Shown piece after piece: positions 28,428 to 36,998 of a stretch of 64,000 bases of DNA. The stretch is taken from the NCBI GenBank assembly GCA_963696075.1, contig CAVOJD010000002.1, forward strand, positions 124,001 through 188,000. The letters are read 5' to 3'. The first letter of the stretch is position 1. The number at the start of each line of letters is the position of its first letter. The notes beneath the pieces are model-generated. The model did no database searches. It was given only the letters and a program-made list of their open reading frames with translations, and was not told where the DNA came from. Source of the DNA: CAJQQK01 sp963696075 (GTDB lineage Bacteria; Pseudomonadota; Alphaproteobacteria; Rhizobiales; Hyphomicrobiaceae). The position numbers were made by a program, and so were the translations under genes.

Positions 28428-28798
28428 GGTGACCTCGTCCGCGCCGTTGCGGCGCTTGTCTTGTTGTGGTCTTCTTGGGCAGCAGCCGGGAGCGTTCCCT
28501 GCGGACCCGCCGGAGCTGCAATTACTCCGCTCGAATCGTGGTTTTTCGCCGCCGGAAATGGCTTTTAGCACGCTTGTGCGAACCGGGCGAGCCTGACCAA
28601 TTCCGTTTGCGCAACCCCCGCTAAAACCCTAAGTTTCTGGGTATAGTCACCACCGTGCCGAGTAACGATCGTCGGATGGTCCAACGCGCCCATGATTACT
28701 ATATAAACAATGTTCTATGAGGCGTCCGCTTTCGAAGTCTTTAAGCGCATGCCCTCAGGCCGCCTTTACCTTCGCCCCCGTTTGCAAAGAGCTAAAAT
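28428..28798. other. Divergent intergenic region, aminotransferase / phaC
   Basis: 371 bases without a gene. It must hold the promoters of the minus-strand aminotransferase-hom-glpX run and of phaC. A TATATAAAC stretch at 28700-28708, in a local AT-rich patch 90 bases before the phaC start, is the best -10-like element. No RNA gene or repeat seen. Confidence 0.5.
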
Positions 28799-30659
28799 AT
28801 GACAAGCGACTCGCCCAAGAAAACCTCGTCCGACAGCTCCGCAGCACCCTACAAGTCGCCCTACGGTGATCTCGGCGCCTACCAGATCTCGAACCCGCAG
28901 GAATTCGCCGAGAACATGTTCCGTCTTGCCGAAGAGTCGGGCAAGGCCATGACCCAGATGTGGCTGCACAGCCCCGGCCAGTCAGGCCCGATGTCACCGA
29001 GCCATGAACTCGTCGAAGCCTCTCGCACCATGACCGAGATCGCCGGGCGCTGGCTCCAGACGCCGGAAAAGCTCGCCGAAGCCCAGACCGACCTCTTCCA
29101 GGACTACATCGACCTGTGGGGCAACACCGCCCGGCGCATGATGGGCGAAGAGGTCGAACCCCTCGCCAAGCCAGCCGCCGGCGACAACCGCTTCAAGCAC
29201 CCCGAGTGGAACGACAACCCGTATTTCGACTACTGCAAGCAGTTCTACCTGCTCTCGACAAGCTGGGCCGAGGCCATGCTGGCCGAGACGGAGGGCCTCT
29301 CCGAGCGCGACCGCCAGCGCGCCGAATTCCACCTCAATCAGCTCGCCGCAGCCTTGTCCCCGACCAACTTCCCCTTCACCAACCCGGAAGTTCTGCGCGA
29401 AACCATCGACACCAATGCCCGCAATCTCGTCGAAGGCCTCCACAACCTCACCCACGACATCGAAAACTCCCAGGACCTCCTGAAGATCTCCCAGACCGAC
29501 CTGGAGGCCTTCGAGGTCGGCCGCAATCTCGCCGTCTCCCCCGGCAAGGTCGTGTTCCAGAACGACATCATGCAGCTCATCCAGTATTCCCCGACCACCG
29601 ACCACGTCCAGTCGCGTGCCGCTGCTGATCGTGCCGCCCTGGATCAACAAGTTCTACATCCTCGACCTGACCGAGAAAAAGTCGTTCATCCGCTACATCG
29701 TCTCCCAGGGCTTCACCGTCTTCATCATCTCCTGGGTCAACCCGGACGGCCGCCACGCCGCCAAATCGTTCTCCGACTACATGAAGGACGGCATCCTGAC
29801 GGCGGCTGAAAAGGTGCGCGAGGAAACCGGCGAGGAGAAATGCAACGTCGTTGGCTACTGCGTCGCCGGCACGCTGCTCTCGGCAACGCTGGCCTACCTC
29901 GCCGAAAAGGGCGGCGACCAGCCCTTCGCGTCCGCCACCTTCCTCACCACCCAGATCGACTTCTCGAAAGCCGGCGACCTCACCCTTCTGATCGGCAACG
30001 AGCAACTCCGCGCCATCGAGGCGATCATGGCCGAGAAGGGCTACCTCGACGGCTCGCGCATGGCCAACGTCTTCAACATGCTGCGCCCGAAGGACCTGAT
30101 CTGGCCCTACATCGTCAACAACTACATGCTCGGCAAGAAGCCGATGCCGTTCGACCTGCTCTATTGGAACCAGGACTCGACACGCATGCCGGCCGCCAAC
30201 CACAACTTTTACCTCTCCGAGTTCTACGCCAAGAACGCCCTTGCCGAAGGCAACCTCGTCCTCGATGGCGTCCCCCTCGACATGCGCAAGGTGAAACTCC
30301 CGGTCTATGAGCTGGCGGCCCGCGAGGACCACATCGCGCCGGCCGTCTCCGTCTTCCGCGGCTCTCGCCTGCTCGGCGGCCCGGTCGAGTTCGTGCTCGC
30401 AGGCTCCGGCCACATCGCCGGCGTCATCAATCCCCCCAACCCCGACAAGCCCAAATACCAATACTGGACCGGCCCCTTCGAAGGCGCCGACATCGAGCAT
30501 TGGCTGACGAAGGCGAGCGAGACCCCCGGCTCCTGGTGGCCGCACTGGATTGACTGGCTGAGGGAACGTTCCGGCGACGATATCGCCTCACGCTGGCCGG
30601 GCCAGAAGCTTCCCCCCATCGAAGACGCACCGGGTTCCTACGTCAGAACCAAAAGCTGA
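28799..30659 (+). pseudogene. phaC: Class I poly(R)-hydroxyalkanoate synthase split by a +1 frameshift
   Basis: PhaC polymerises (R)-3-hydroxyacyl-CoA on PHA granules. The first frame (28799 to about 29614) encodes the N-terminal domain to FQNDIMQLIQYSP; the second, entered at about 29616, continues as PLLIVPPWINKFYILDL with the lipase-like box GYCVAG (nucleophile Cys codon 29859-29861), the later catalytic Asp in REDHIAPAVS and His in SGHIAGVINPP. Joined, they give about 619 residues, the normal class I length, so one extra base lies within 29614-29619. All catalytic parts are intact on either side. It is either a recent inactivating insertion or a sequence error. No slippery heptamer for programmed shifting is seen. 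Confidence 0.9.
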
Positions 30660-30684
30660 CGCGGCCTCCCCCTCCTTGCGTCAC

Positions 30685-30723
30685 GCAAAAAACCGGCCGG
30701 TCCCTCGTCCAGGAACCGGCCGG
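30685..30723 (-). terminator. Intrinsic terminator of the first YkuD gene
   Basis: Read on the minus strand: a GC-rich stem of 9 bp plus 3 bp across one mismatch (arms 30711-30723 and 30693-30705, loop 30706-30710) followed at once by six Ts (30692-30687). It begins 27 bases after the stop of the L,D-transpeptidase. On the plus strand the same hairpin may protect the phaC 3' end. Confidence 0.85.
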
Positions 30724-30750
30724 CATAACCTTCATATTAGACCCTGCGCC

Positions 30751-31587
30751 TTAGCGCCGGTCACCCGGCCACACCAGCCGCCGTGATTGATGATAGCTCC
30801 GCACGCGTTCGCGGTAGCGCCGCTCATAGTCATTCACGCTGTAGCGGCGTTGGCGCGACCCATTGCGCGGCCCCCACTGGTTGGAATCGAACGCATTGCG
30901 GCGACGGGGCTTTTGAACGCGGCGCGGCGCCGTCCGCTTCACGATCCGCGATTGCTTTGCATAGCCCGTCACGACGATGCGGGTCCGGTTCTTCCCATGG
31001 CTGCGAACGAGATGATAGAACGTCCGTGCATTCGGCGTGCGCAGGCGAATACACCCGTGCGACGCCGGCCGGCCAAGTCCGGAGACGGCCGTCGTCCCGT
31101 GCGTTGCAATCCCGCCGTTGAAGAACACCGAATAAGGCATCGGCGCATTGTCGTACTTGCGCGAATAGTGCATCCGCGAAATCCACTTCGGCCGGAACCG
31201 CCCCGTCGGCGTCTCAAATCCAGTCCGCCCCGACGAGATCTTCCAGGACGCAACCGGCTTGCCGTTGGCGGTCACATGCATCCGCTGATGGGTCAGATCG
31301 ATCCGCGCGACCAACGAGGGCGCGATCGGCTTTGATCCAGCCTTTTGCCTGACGCTCTTTGGCTGTGTCACGGGAACCGGAACAGCAACCACCGGCGCCG
31401 GCTTTTCGAACGTCGCGACCTTCTGGTCGGAAGTCTTCGCAGGCGCTGCCTTCGCAGCCGGCGTCACGGCTGCAGCCGCAACGCGCGTCGCCCCCTTATT
31501 GCCGTCCCCGCCATCTCCGTCTGCCGCAAGCACGCCCTGCCCGCCAGCGAGGCACATCACAACAGCCAGCCCCATACCCCAACGCAT
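30751..31587 (-). CDS. L,D-transpeptidase, YkuD family, with basic C-terminal tail
   Basis: 278 residues. L,D-transpeptidases make 3-3 cross-links in peptidoglycan or attach proteins to it, in the periplasm. Layout: signal peptide (GLAVVMCLAGGQGVLA), Ala/Lys/Pro-rich linker (30-85), YkuD domain (about 92-210) with ATHGTTA and the catalytic SHGCIRL, then about 65 residues very rich in Arg/Lys/Tyr. The basic tail is unusual and could bind teichoic-like polymers, LPS or DNA; that is speculation. A paralog follows in tandem 132 bases upstream on the same strand. Confidence 0.92.
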   Translation of the reverse strand: MRWGMGLAVVMCLAGGQGVLAADGDGGDGNKGATRVAAAAVTPAAKAAPAKTSDQKVATFEKPAPVVAVPVPVTQPKSVRQKAGSKPIAPSLVARIDLTHQRMHVTANGKPVASWKISSGRTGFETPTGRFRPKWISRMHYSRKYDNAPMPYSVFFNGGIATHGTTAVSGLGRPASHGCIRLRTPNARTFYHLVRSHGKNRTRIVVTGYAKQSRIVKRTAPRRVQKPRRRNAFDSNQWGPRNGSRQRRYSVNDYERRYRERVRSYHQSRRLVWPGDRR

Positions 31588-31719
31588 ACGCCAAACTCCA
31601 TCAAACCTGTTGTTTCAGCCGCAATTGTCCGGACCCTACGCGAACAGAGCTTCCAGCCGTTTAAGCCACCGGCTGCGATTGACACCGTATTTAATTCAAA
31701 TGCGTCCGAACGCTGTAAC

Positions 31720-32142
31720 CTACTGACGGATGGCAATTTTCACCCGGCGCGGACCGTATCGCTGAATGAGACGGAAGAGCCGTGCCGCATTGCGCCGGCT
31801 AAGCCGCACGCAGCCGTGCGACGCCGGCCGCCCCAGTTGGCGCACATAGTCCGTGCCATGGATGGCGTAGCCGCCATGAAAGAAGACCGAATGCGGCATC
31901 GGCGAATTGTTGTACTTGCGCGAATACCAGTCGCGCTCAAGCCGTTGCGGCCGGTACGTGCCCGTCGGTGTTCGAAATTGCCGCCGCCCCGTTGAAACCC
32001 GCCACCTGTGCCGGGCCCGCCCCTTGACGTAGACCACCATCTGTTGCTCGGAAAGGTCGACCTGCACCCAGACCCGCGCGAACGCAGGCGCCGGCAAACT
32101 CAAGAACCCCAGCACAACAAGAACCGAAAACAAAACGCGCAA
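31720..32142 (-). CDS. Short L,D-transpeptidase, YkuD family
   Basis: 140 residues: signal peptide (VLFSVLVVLGFLSLPAPAFA) and a minimal YkuD domain with IHGTDYV and SHGCVRL holding the catalytic His and Cys. Matches the neighbouring longer enzyme in the segment from RTPTG through YSRKY, PMP, SVFF and GRPASHGC, so the two arose by tandem duplication; this copy lacks the linker and basic tail. Periplasmic peptidoglycan cross-linking is the family role. Confidence 0.9.
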   Translation of the reverse strand: MRVLFSVLVVLGFLSLPAPAFARVWVQVDLSEQQMVVYVKGRARHRWRVSTGRRQFRTPTGTYRPQRLERDWYSRKYNNSPMPHSVFFHGGYAIHGTDYVRQLGRPASHGCVRLSRRNAARLFRLIQRYGPRRVKIAIRQ

Positions 32143-32403
32143 CGTCTAGCCCCCTCAAGATAACTCGAAAAAATCCGTGAGGCGCACCACTTTCGTGGTT
32201 CACGCTCACACCGTCGATCACCGCATCATCCTAGAAATGCGATCGCTGCCGGGGCAATGCTCCCCACCCCGCTTTGCCTGTTTTGAAGTCGACCTGCGGT
32301 CATGAGGCAACGCACGAACACGAGTGCCCCGCAGGGCGCCGACGTCACGACCAAGGAACAACACCGGTCAGAGCAACGTTCACCGCGACGTTGCCAACGC
32401 CGT

Positions 32404-33843
32404 TCAGCCCTTGATGTCCTCGTACGCCGCCATCGCGCGATCCCGAGCCTCTTTGTGATCGACGATCGGTCGCGGATAGTCCTTGCCAAGCTCGATACCA
32501 GCCTCCGCCAGCATCGCCTCCGGCGCGGTCCACGGCGCGTGCAGCTTGCTGTCGGGCAATCCCGCCACCTCGGGCACCCAGCGGCGCACGTACGCCCCGT
32601 CCGTGTCGAATTTCTCACCCTGCAGGATCGGATTGAAGATCCGAAAATAGGGCGCCGCATCCGCCCCGGAACCTGCCACCCATTGCCAGCTCGCCGCGTT
32701 GCTCGCGAGATCCGCATCCACCAGCGTATCCCAGAACCAGGCTTCCCCCACCTGCCACGGCACCAGCAGATGTTTCGTCAGAAACGAGGCGACAATCATG
32801 CGCACCCGGTTGTGCATCCAGCCGGTGTGCCAGAGTTCGCGCATCCCCGCATCCACGATCGGATACCCCGTCTGCCCCCTCTGCCAGGCCGCCAGATGCT
32901 CCGGCGCATCCGCCCAGGGAAAGTCCGCGAAAGACGGGCGGAATGGCGCCACCGGCAAACTCGGGAAGTGATAGAGGAGGTGATAGGAGAATTCCCGCCA
33001 CGCGATTTCGGAGAGAAACTTATCCGCCGCCTTCTGCGAGACATCGCCCTCGCCAACGCGTGCGTTGACCCGCTCCCAGATATAGGCCGGGCTGATCTCA
33101 CCGCGATGGAGATGCGGCGAGAGCCGCGATGTGCTCTCAACGCCCGGCCGGTCGCGCCCTTCCGGGTAGTCATCGATTGCCTCATCGAGAAAGCGGTCGA
33201 GCCGCTGCCGCGCGCCCGCTTCCCCCGGCGTCCATGTCTCGCCGAGGCCGCCCGCCCAATCCGGCTTGGTTGGAAGCAGCCCCCAATCCGCGAGGGTGTC
33301 ACTCGCAACCTTGCCATCAAACGTCTTGAACTGCGGCGGCGCCCGCAACGGCGCGCGTTGACCCTGCCCGCCAAGCGCCCGCCAGAACGGCGAAAACACC
33401 TTGTACGGCCCGCCCGTCTTCGTCAGCAGCTGATCTGGATCATGCAGCAACGTGCCAACAAACCGCCGGAGCTGACGGCCGTCCGCGCTGAGACGCCGGT
33501 GCACGTCTTCTTCGAGCTGCCGTGCCCAGGGCTCAAACGAACGGGAACACACGACCGTATCAGCCCCGACCTCGGCGGCCAGCGCCGCAATCTCCTCAAC
33601 CGTCTCCCCGCGCCTCAGGACGAGCTGACAGCCTTTCTCGCGTAGCGCATCGCCGAGCCGCTCAAGACTGTGGTGCAACCACCATCGGCTGGCCCCGCCA
33701 GGCTTCCATTGCCCCGCCGCCTGGTCATCAAGCACGAACACCGCAAGCACCGGCCCATCCGCATCAATCGCAGCCTTGAGGGCGGGATGATCTCCCAGTC
33801 GCAGATCATTGCGAAACCAGACAATGACGGGCGTGGCGGCCAT
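32404..33843 (-). CDS. phrB: Deoxyribodipyrimidine photolyase
   Basis: 479 residues. Light-driven repair of cyclobutane pyrimidine dimers. N-terminal antenna domain (VIVWFRNDLRLGDHPAL…VLDDQAAGQWKPGGASRWWLHHSL) and C-terminal FAD domain (TSRLSPHLHRGEISP, WREFSYHLLYHFP, TGYPIVDAGMRELWHTGWMHNRVRMIVASFLTKHLL, WQWVAGSGADAAPYFRIFNP). All hallmark residues are present. Standalone gene, no partner. A class I CPD photolyase is much more likely than a cryptochrome. Confidence 0.95.
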   Translation of the reverse strand: MAATPVIVWFRNDLRLGDHPALKAAIDADGPVLAVFVLDDQAAGQWKPGGASRWWLHHSLERLGDALREKGCQLVLRRGETVEEIAALAAEVGADTVVCSRSFEPWARQLEEDVHRRLSADGRQLRRFVGTLLHDPDQLLTKTGGPYKVFSPFWRALGGQGQRAPLRAPPQFKTFDGKVASDTLADWGLLPTKPDWAGGLGETWTPGEAGARQRLDRFLDEAIDDYPEGRDRPGVESTSRLSPHLHRGEISPAYIWERVNARVGEGDVSQKAADKFLSEIAWREFSYHLLYHFPSLPVAPFRPSFADFPWADAPEHLAAWQRGQTGYPIVDAGMRELWHTGWMHNRVRMIVASFLTKHLLVPWQVGEAWFWDTLVDADLASNAASWQWVAGSGADAAPYFRIFNPILQGEKFDTDGAYVRRWVPEVAGLPDSKLHAPWTAPEAMLAEAGIELGKDYPRPIVDHKEARDRAMAAYEDIKG

Positions 33844-33954
33844 GATCGGTCCTGTTCAAATTGCGATAACGGAAAGCGAGCGCGCGCACCCGGTGAAAGC
33901 CGGCGCGCCAAAACCAATAGACCGGTGGCAAGCGCTCACGGTGTAGAAGGTACG

Positions 33955-35751
33955 TCAGTTGCCAAACAACAGATCAAACAGCGACTTCGGCTTCTGCTCG
34001 CGCCGTGCCCGCCGCGCTTCGCGCCGCTGTGACCGCTGCGTCGACGTTGCCTGATCCCGCCTCCACGGCGCCCAGTCGTTGTCGCCGCCCCGGTCCCGCG
34101 CCCGCGCCCCTGATGTCCGCTCCCGTGACGCCGTTGCACTCGGCGCGGTTTGACGGATCAGAACATACTCCTGCGTCAGCCCATCGACTGCGGCAATGAC
34201 GACGCGCCCGCTGCCCCACGACCATTTCGACGTCTTCTCGCCGATCCGCTCCGGCTCGATCCCGACAAGTTCCTTCTTGGCCGTATCGATGATCGCGACG
34301 AACTCGAGCGCTTCCGTCTTGCCATCGCGCTCGATCGACCCGGCAGCAAACCGCAATAGCCCGATGCCCCCGAATTCCTCTTTCTGCATCTCCCACGCGA
34401 GCAGCTTCGGCTGCCCGTCACCGGCCATCTCCAACGGCACGCGCAGGCCCGCGATTGCCTCGTTGGTTGCGAAATACTGGCTCCGCCCGCCGTAAACCCG
34501 CCACTCACCAAGCGAGGCGTCACTCAAAAGATCGAACGTCTCATCAACCGCTTCCCCCAACCGCTTGAGACCATAGATCGCGTTCTCCATGCCCGGCTTG
34601 ACCGCAAGCGCCTTGCGATAGGCGTCTGCCGCCCGGTCGCCATGGCCCATCGCTTCATCGATCTCACCCTTGGCCCACAGCACGACCGCATTCGACTTGT
34701 CGAGCAGCACCGCCTTGCCGACCTCATGCGCGCCAAGCTCCGGCTGCCCGAGCTTCTTGTACATCAACGCCCTGTAGGCATAAGCGAGCGCCGACTGCGG
34801 GTTGTCTTTGAGCGCCTTGGCAAGGTCCTGCTCCGCCGTCTCGAAGTCCTCGACCAGGATGCTCGCATGGCCGCGTTCCAGATACGCCGCGCCGGCAGCA
34901 TTCCCAAGTTCGATGACTTTCGTGAAATCGCGCACGGCCGCTTGCGGATCCTTCCCCGCCAGATAGGCCTGCCCGCGCATCAGATAGTATTCGCTGTTGT
35001 TTGGATCAAACGCGATCGCGCGCGACAGGTCCGCCGCCGCCGCCGCAGGCTCCCCCAGCGCCAGCAACGCCTCCGCCCGTTGGCGATAGCCCAGCGAAAA
35101 GCGCTGGTCATTGGCAATCGCCCGCGTCAGATCCCTGAGCGCCGCCCGGGGCCGTTCGAGCGCGACATAGGCGCCGGCCCGCCCGGCCAGCGGCTCCACG
35201 CTTTGCGGCGACAGCCCGATCGCATCCGTATAGGACGCGATCGCCGCCCCGTAACGCTCGATGCTCATCAGCGCACCGGCTCTGTTGGCATGCGCCTCCG
35301 CATACCCGGGCGCCAGGCTCAAGGCTCTGTGAAAGTCCTTGAGTGCCTCCTCGATCGCGCCGACCTTGACCAGAAGCGCGCCACGATTGTTGTAGACGAC
35401 GGCATATTCGGGAAAGAGCTTGATCGCTTCATTGAAGTCGGCGATCGCCTCACGCACCTGCCTGAGACGCGCATAAACAACACCGCGATCCGTCAGAATG
35501 CTCGCCCGCCGATCATTGCTGAGCGTGCGGTCCGACAGCGCCGCTTCAAAAAGACCGAGCGCTTCTTCCATCCGCCCCTGACGAAACGCAATCGAGGCCT
35601 GCTGCGCCTTGACGTCACCCGTCGACGCGGCAGCGACGGACGCACCCGCTCCAAGACAGAGACCCGCGGCAAGCACCAGCCCCGCAGCAAGCGCCACCAG
35701 CCCCCTGACGCCCTGCCGCGCGGCCGTCCCCCTCACCGCCGTCCGTCCCAT
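33955..35751 (-). CDS. Secreted tetratricopeptide-repeat protein of unknown function
   Basis: 598 residues. Hydrophobic export signal (GLVALAAGLVLAAGLCLGAGASVAAAS), then at least nine TPR units between about residues 45 and 370 (for example AVVYNNRGALLVKVGAIEEALKDF-like motifs), followed by a beta-rich domain and an Arg/Ser-rich tail ending RREQKPKSLFDLLFGN. TPRs hold partner proteins; the partner is unknown. The ATG at 35751 is chosen because it is followed by the signal sequence; the open frame upstream runs into dmlA and looks non-coding. 50 bases downstream of dmlA, same strand. Confidence 0.85.
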   Translation of the reverse strand: MGRTAVRGTAARQGVRGLVALAAGLVLAAGLCLGAGASVAAASTGDVKAQQASIAFRQGRMEEALGLFEAALSDRTLSNDRRASILTDRGVVYARLRQVREAIADFNEAIKLFPEYAVVYNNRGALLVKVGAIEEALKDFHRALSLAPGYAEAHANRAGALMSIERYGAAIASYTDAIGLSPQSVEPLAGRAGAYVALERPRAALRDLTRAIANDQRFSLGYRQRAEALLALGEPAAAAADLSRAIAFDPNNSEYYLMRGQAYLAGKDPQAAVRDFTKVIELGNAAGAAYLERGHASILVEDFETAEQDLAKALKDNPQSALAYAYRALMYKKLGQPELGAHEVGKAVLLDKSNAVVLWAKGEIDEAMGHGDRAADAYRKALAVKPGMENAIYGLKRLGEAVDETFDLLSDASLGEWRVYGGRSQYFATNEAIAGLRVPLEMAGDGQPKLLAWEMQKEEFGGIGLLRFAAGSIERDGKTEALEFVAIIDTAKKELVGIEPERIGEKTSKWSWGSGRVVIAAVDGLTQEYVLIRQTAPSATASRERTSGARARDRGGDNDWAPWRRDQATSTQRSQRREARRARREQKPKSLFDLLFGN

Positions 35752-35801
35752 TGTCCTGGCCTCGTCGATCTTGACCACCGCCGCCCACGACCTGAAACCC
35801 G

Positions 35802-36890
35802 TCAGATCAGCGCTGCGATCGCTTCCCCAAGTTCCGAACATGTCGCCTTGCCCCCCATATCGGGCGTCAGCACATCCTTGGTCTCGATCACCTTCTCGAT
35901 CGCCGTCACGATCGCCTGAGCCGCTTCCGGATGGCCGAGATGCTCGAGCATCATCGCACCGGACCAGATCTGGCCGATCGGATTGGCGATCCCCTTGCCC
36001 GCGATATCCGGCGCAGAGCCATGCACCGGTTCGAACATCGAGGGATAGTCCTTCTCCGGATTGATGTTGCCGCCCGGCGCAATCGCGATCGTCCCCGTCG
36101 TCGCCGGCCCAAGGTCGGAAAGGATGTCTCCGAACAGGTTGGAGCCCACGATCACATCGAACCAATCGGGATTACGAACGAGGTGCGCCGTCAGAATGTC
36201 GATGTGGAACTGGTTGGTTTCGATGTCGGGATATTCGGTCGCGATATCCGCGAACCGCTCGTCCCAGTAGGGCATCGAGATCGAAATCCCGTTCGACTTG
36301 GTCGCCGACGTCACCGATTTCTTGCCCTGCGACTTCGCAAGCTCGAAGGCATACCGCATCACCCGGTCACAGCCCTTGCGCGTGAACACCGCCTGCTGGA
36401 TCGCAGCCTCCAGTTCGGTGCCCTCATACATGCGCCCGCCGATCGAGGAATATTCCCCTTCGTTGTTCTCGCGCACAATCCAATAATCGATGTCGCCCGG
36501 CTTGCGCCCCGCCAACGGCGATTCGAGCCCTTCGAACAGGCGCACCGGCCGCAGATTGATGTACTGTTGGAAGTCCCGGCGGATCGGGATCAACAGCCCC
36601 CACAATGACACGTGGTCCGGCACGCCGGGAAAGCCGACGGCGCCCAGATAGATCGCGTCGTGGTTGCGGATCTGGTCGAGCCCATCTTCGGGCATCATCG
36701 CGCCCGTCTTGTGGAAGCGTTCGCAACTCCAGTCGAAGGTCTCGAACTCGAACCCGAGGTCATATTTGCGCGCCACCGCCTCAAGTACGCGCATGCCTTC
36801 GGGGAGAACCTCGTGGCCGATCCCGTCGCCCGGGATGACGGCAATCCGCATCGTGTTGGATTTGGTCTTGTCGGATGCCTGGTCTGCCAT
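35802..36890 (-). CDS. dmlA: D-malate / tartrate dehydrogenase (decarboxylating)
   Basis: 362 residues of the isocitrate/isopropylmalate dehydrogenase family, the TtuC/DmlA branch: GDGIGHEVLPEGMRVL, the branch-specific LGAVGFPGVPDHVSLWGLLIPIRR, DIDYWIVRENNEGEYSS, TSATKSNGI, and the metal site DILSDLGP. These enzymes oxidise D-malate to pyruvate with NAD+ and also act on tartrate or 3-isopropylmalate. No leuC/leuD is nearby, which argues against LeuB. A soluble cytoplasmic enzyme for using organic acids. Confidence 0.88.
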   Translation of the reverse strand: MADQASDKTKSNTMRIAVIPGDGIGHEVLPEGMRVLEAVARKYDLGFEFETFDWSCERFHKTGAMMPEDGLDQIRNHDAIYLGAVGFPGVPDHVSLWGLLIPIRRDFQQYINLRPVRLFEGLESPLAGRKPGDIDYWIVRENNEGEYSSIGGRMYEGTELEAAIQQAVFTRKGCDRVMRYAFELAKSQGKKSVTSATKSNGISISMPYWDERFADIATEYPDIETNQFHIDILTAHLVRNPDWFDVIVGSNLFGDILSDLGPATTGTIAIAPGGNINPEKDYPSMFEPVHGSAPDIAGKGIANPIGQIWSGAMMLEHLGHPEAAQAIVTAIEKVIETKDVLTPDMGGKATCSELGEAIAALI

Positions 36891-36998
36891 TCTTCCTCCA
36901 TGCCGGCCCAGCCGGTGCGAAAGTCTTGTTGTTGGGGCCCGGACACCGTGTCAGGGCAAAGCTTTATCGCTTCTCTTAAGGTGATTGCGTGCCCGCCG

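Noticed and set aside
29600..29630. Programmed ribosomal frameshift in phaC
   Set aside because: No slippery heptamer or conserved stimulatory structure, and PhaC is not known to use one.
30751..32142. Insertion-sequence-like duplication around the YkuD pair
   Set aside because: Similarity is limited to the catalytic domain at protein level; no terminal repeats or transposase.
35752..36165. N-terminal extension of the TPR protein into dmlA
   Set aside because: The in-frame upstream part overlaps conserved dmlA codons and lacks motifs; a signal peptide starts at the ATG at 35751.
35802..36890. leuB (3-isopropylmalate dehydrogenase)
   Set aside because: The PGVPDHVSLWGLLIPIRR branch motif and lack of leuCD point to D-malate/tartrate dehydrogenase.
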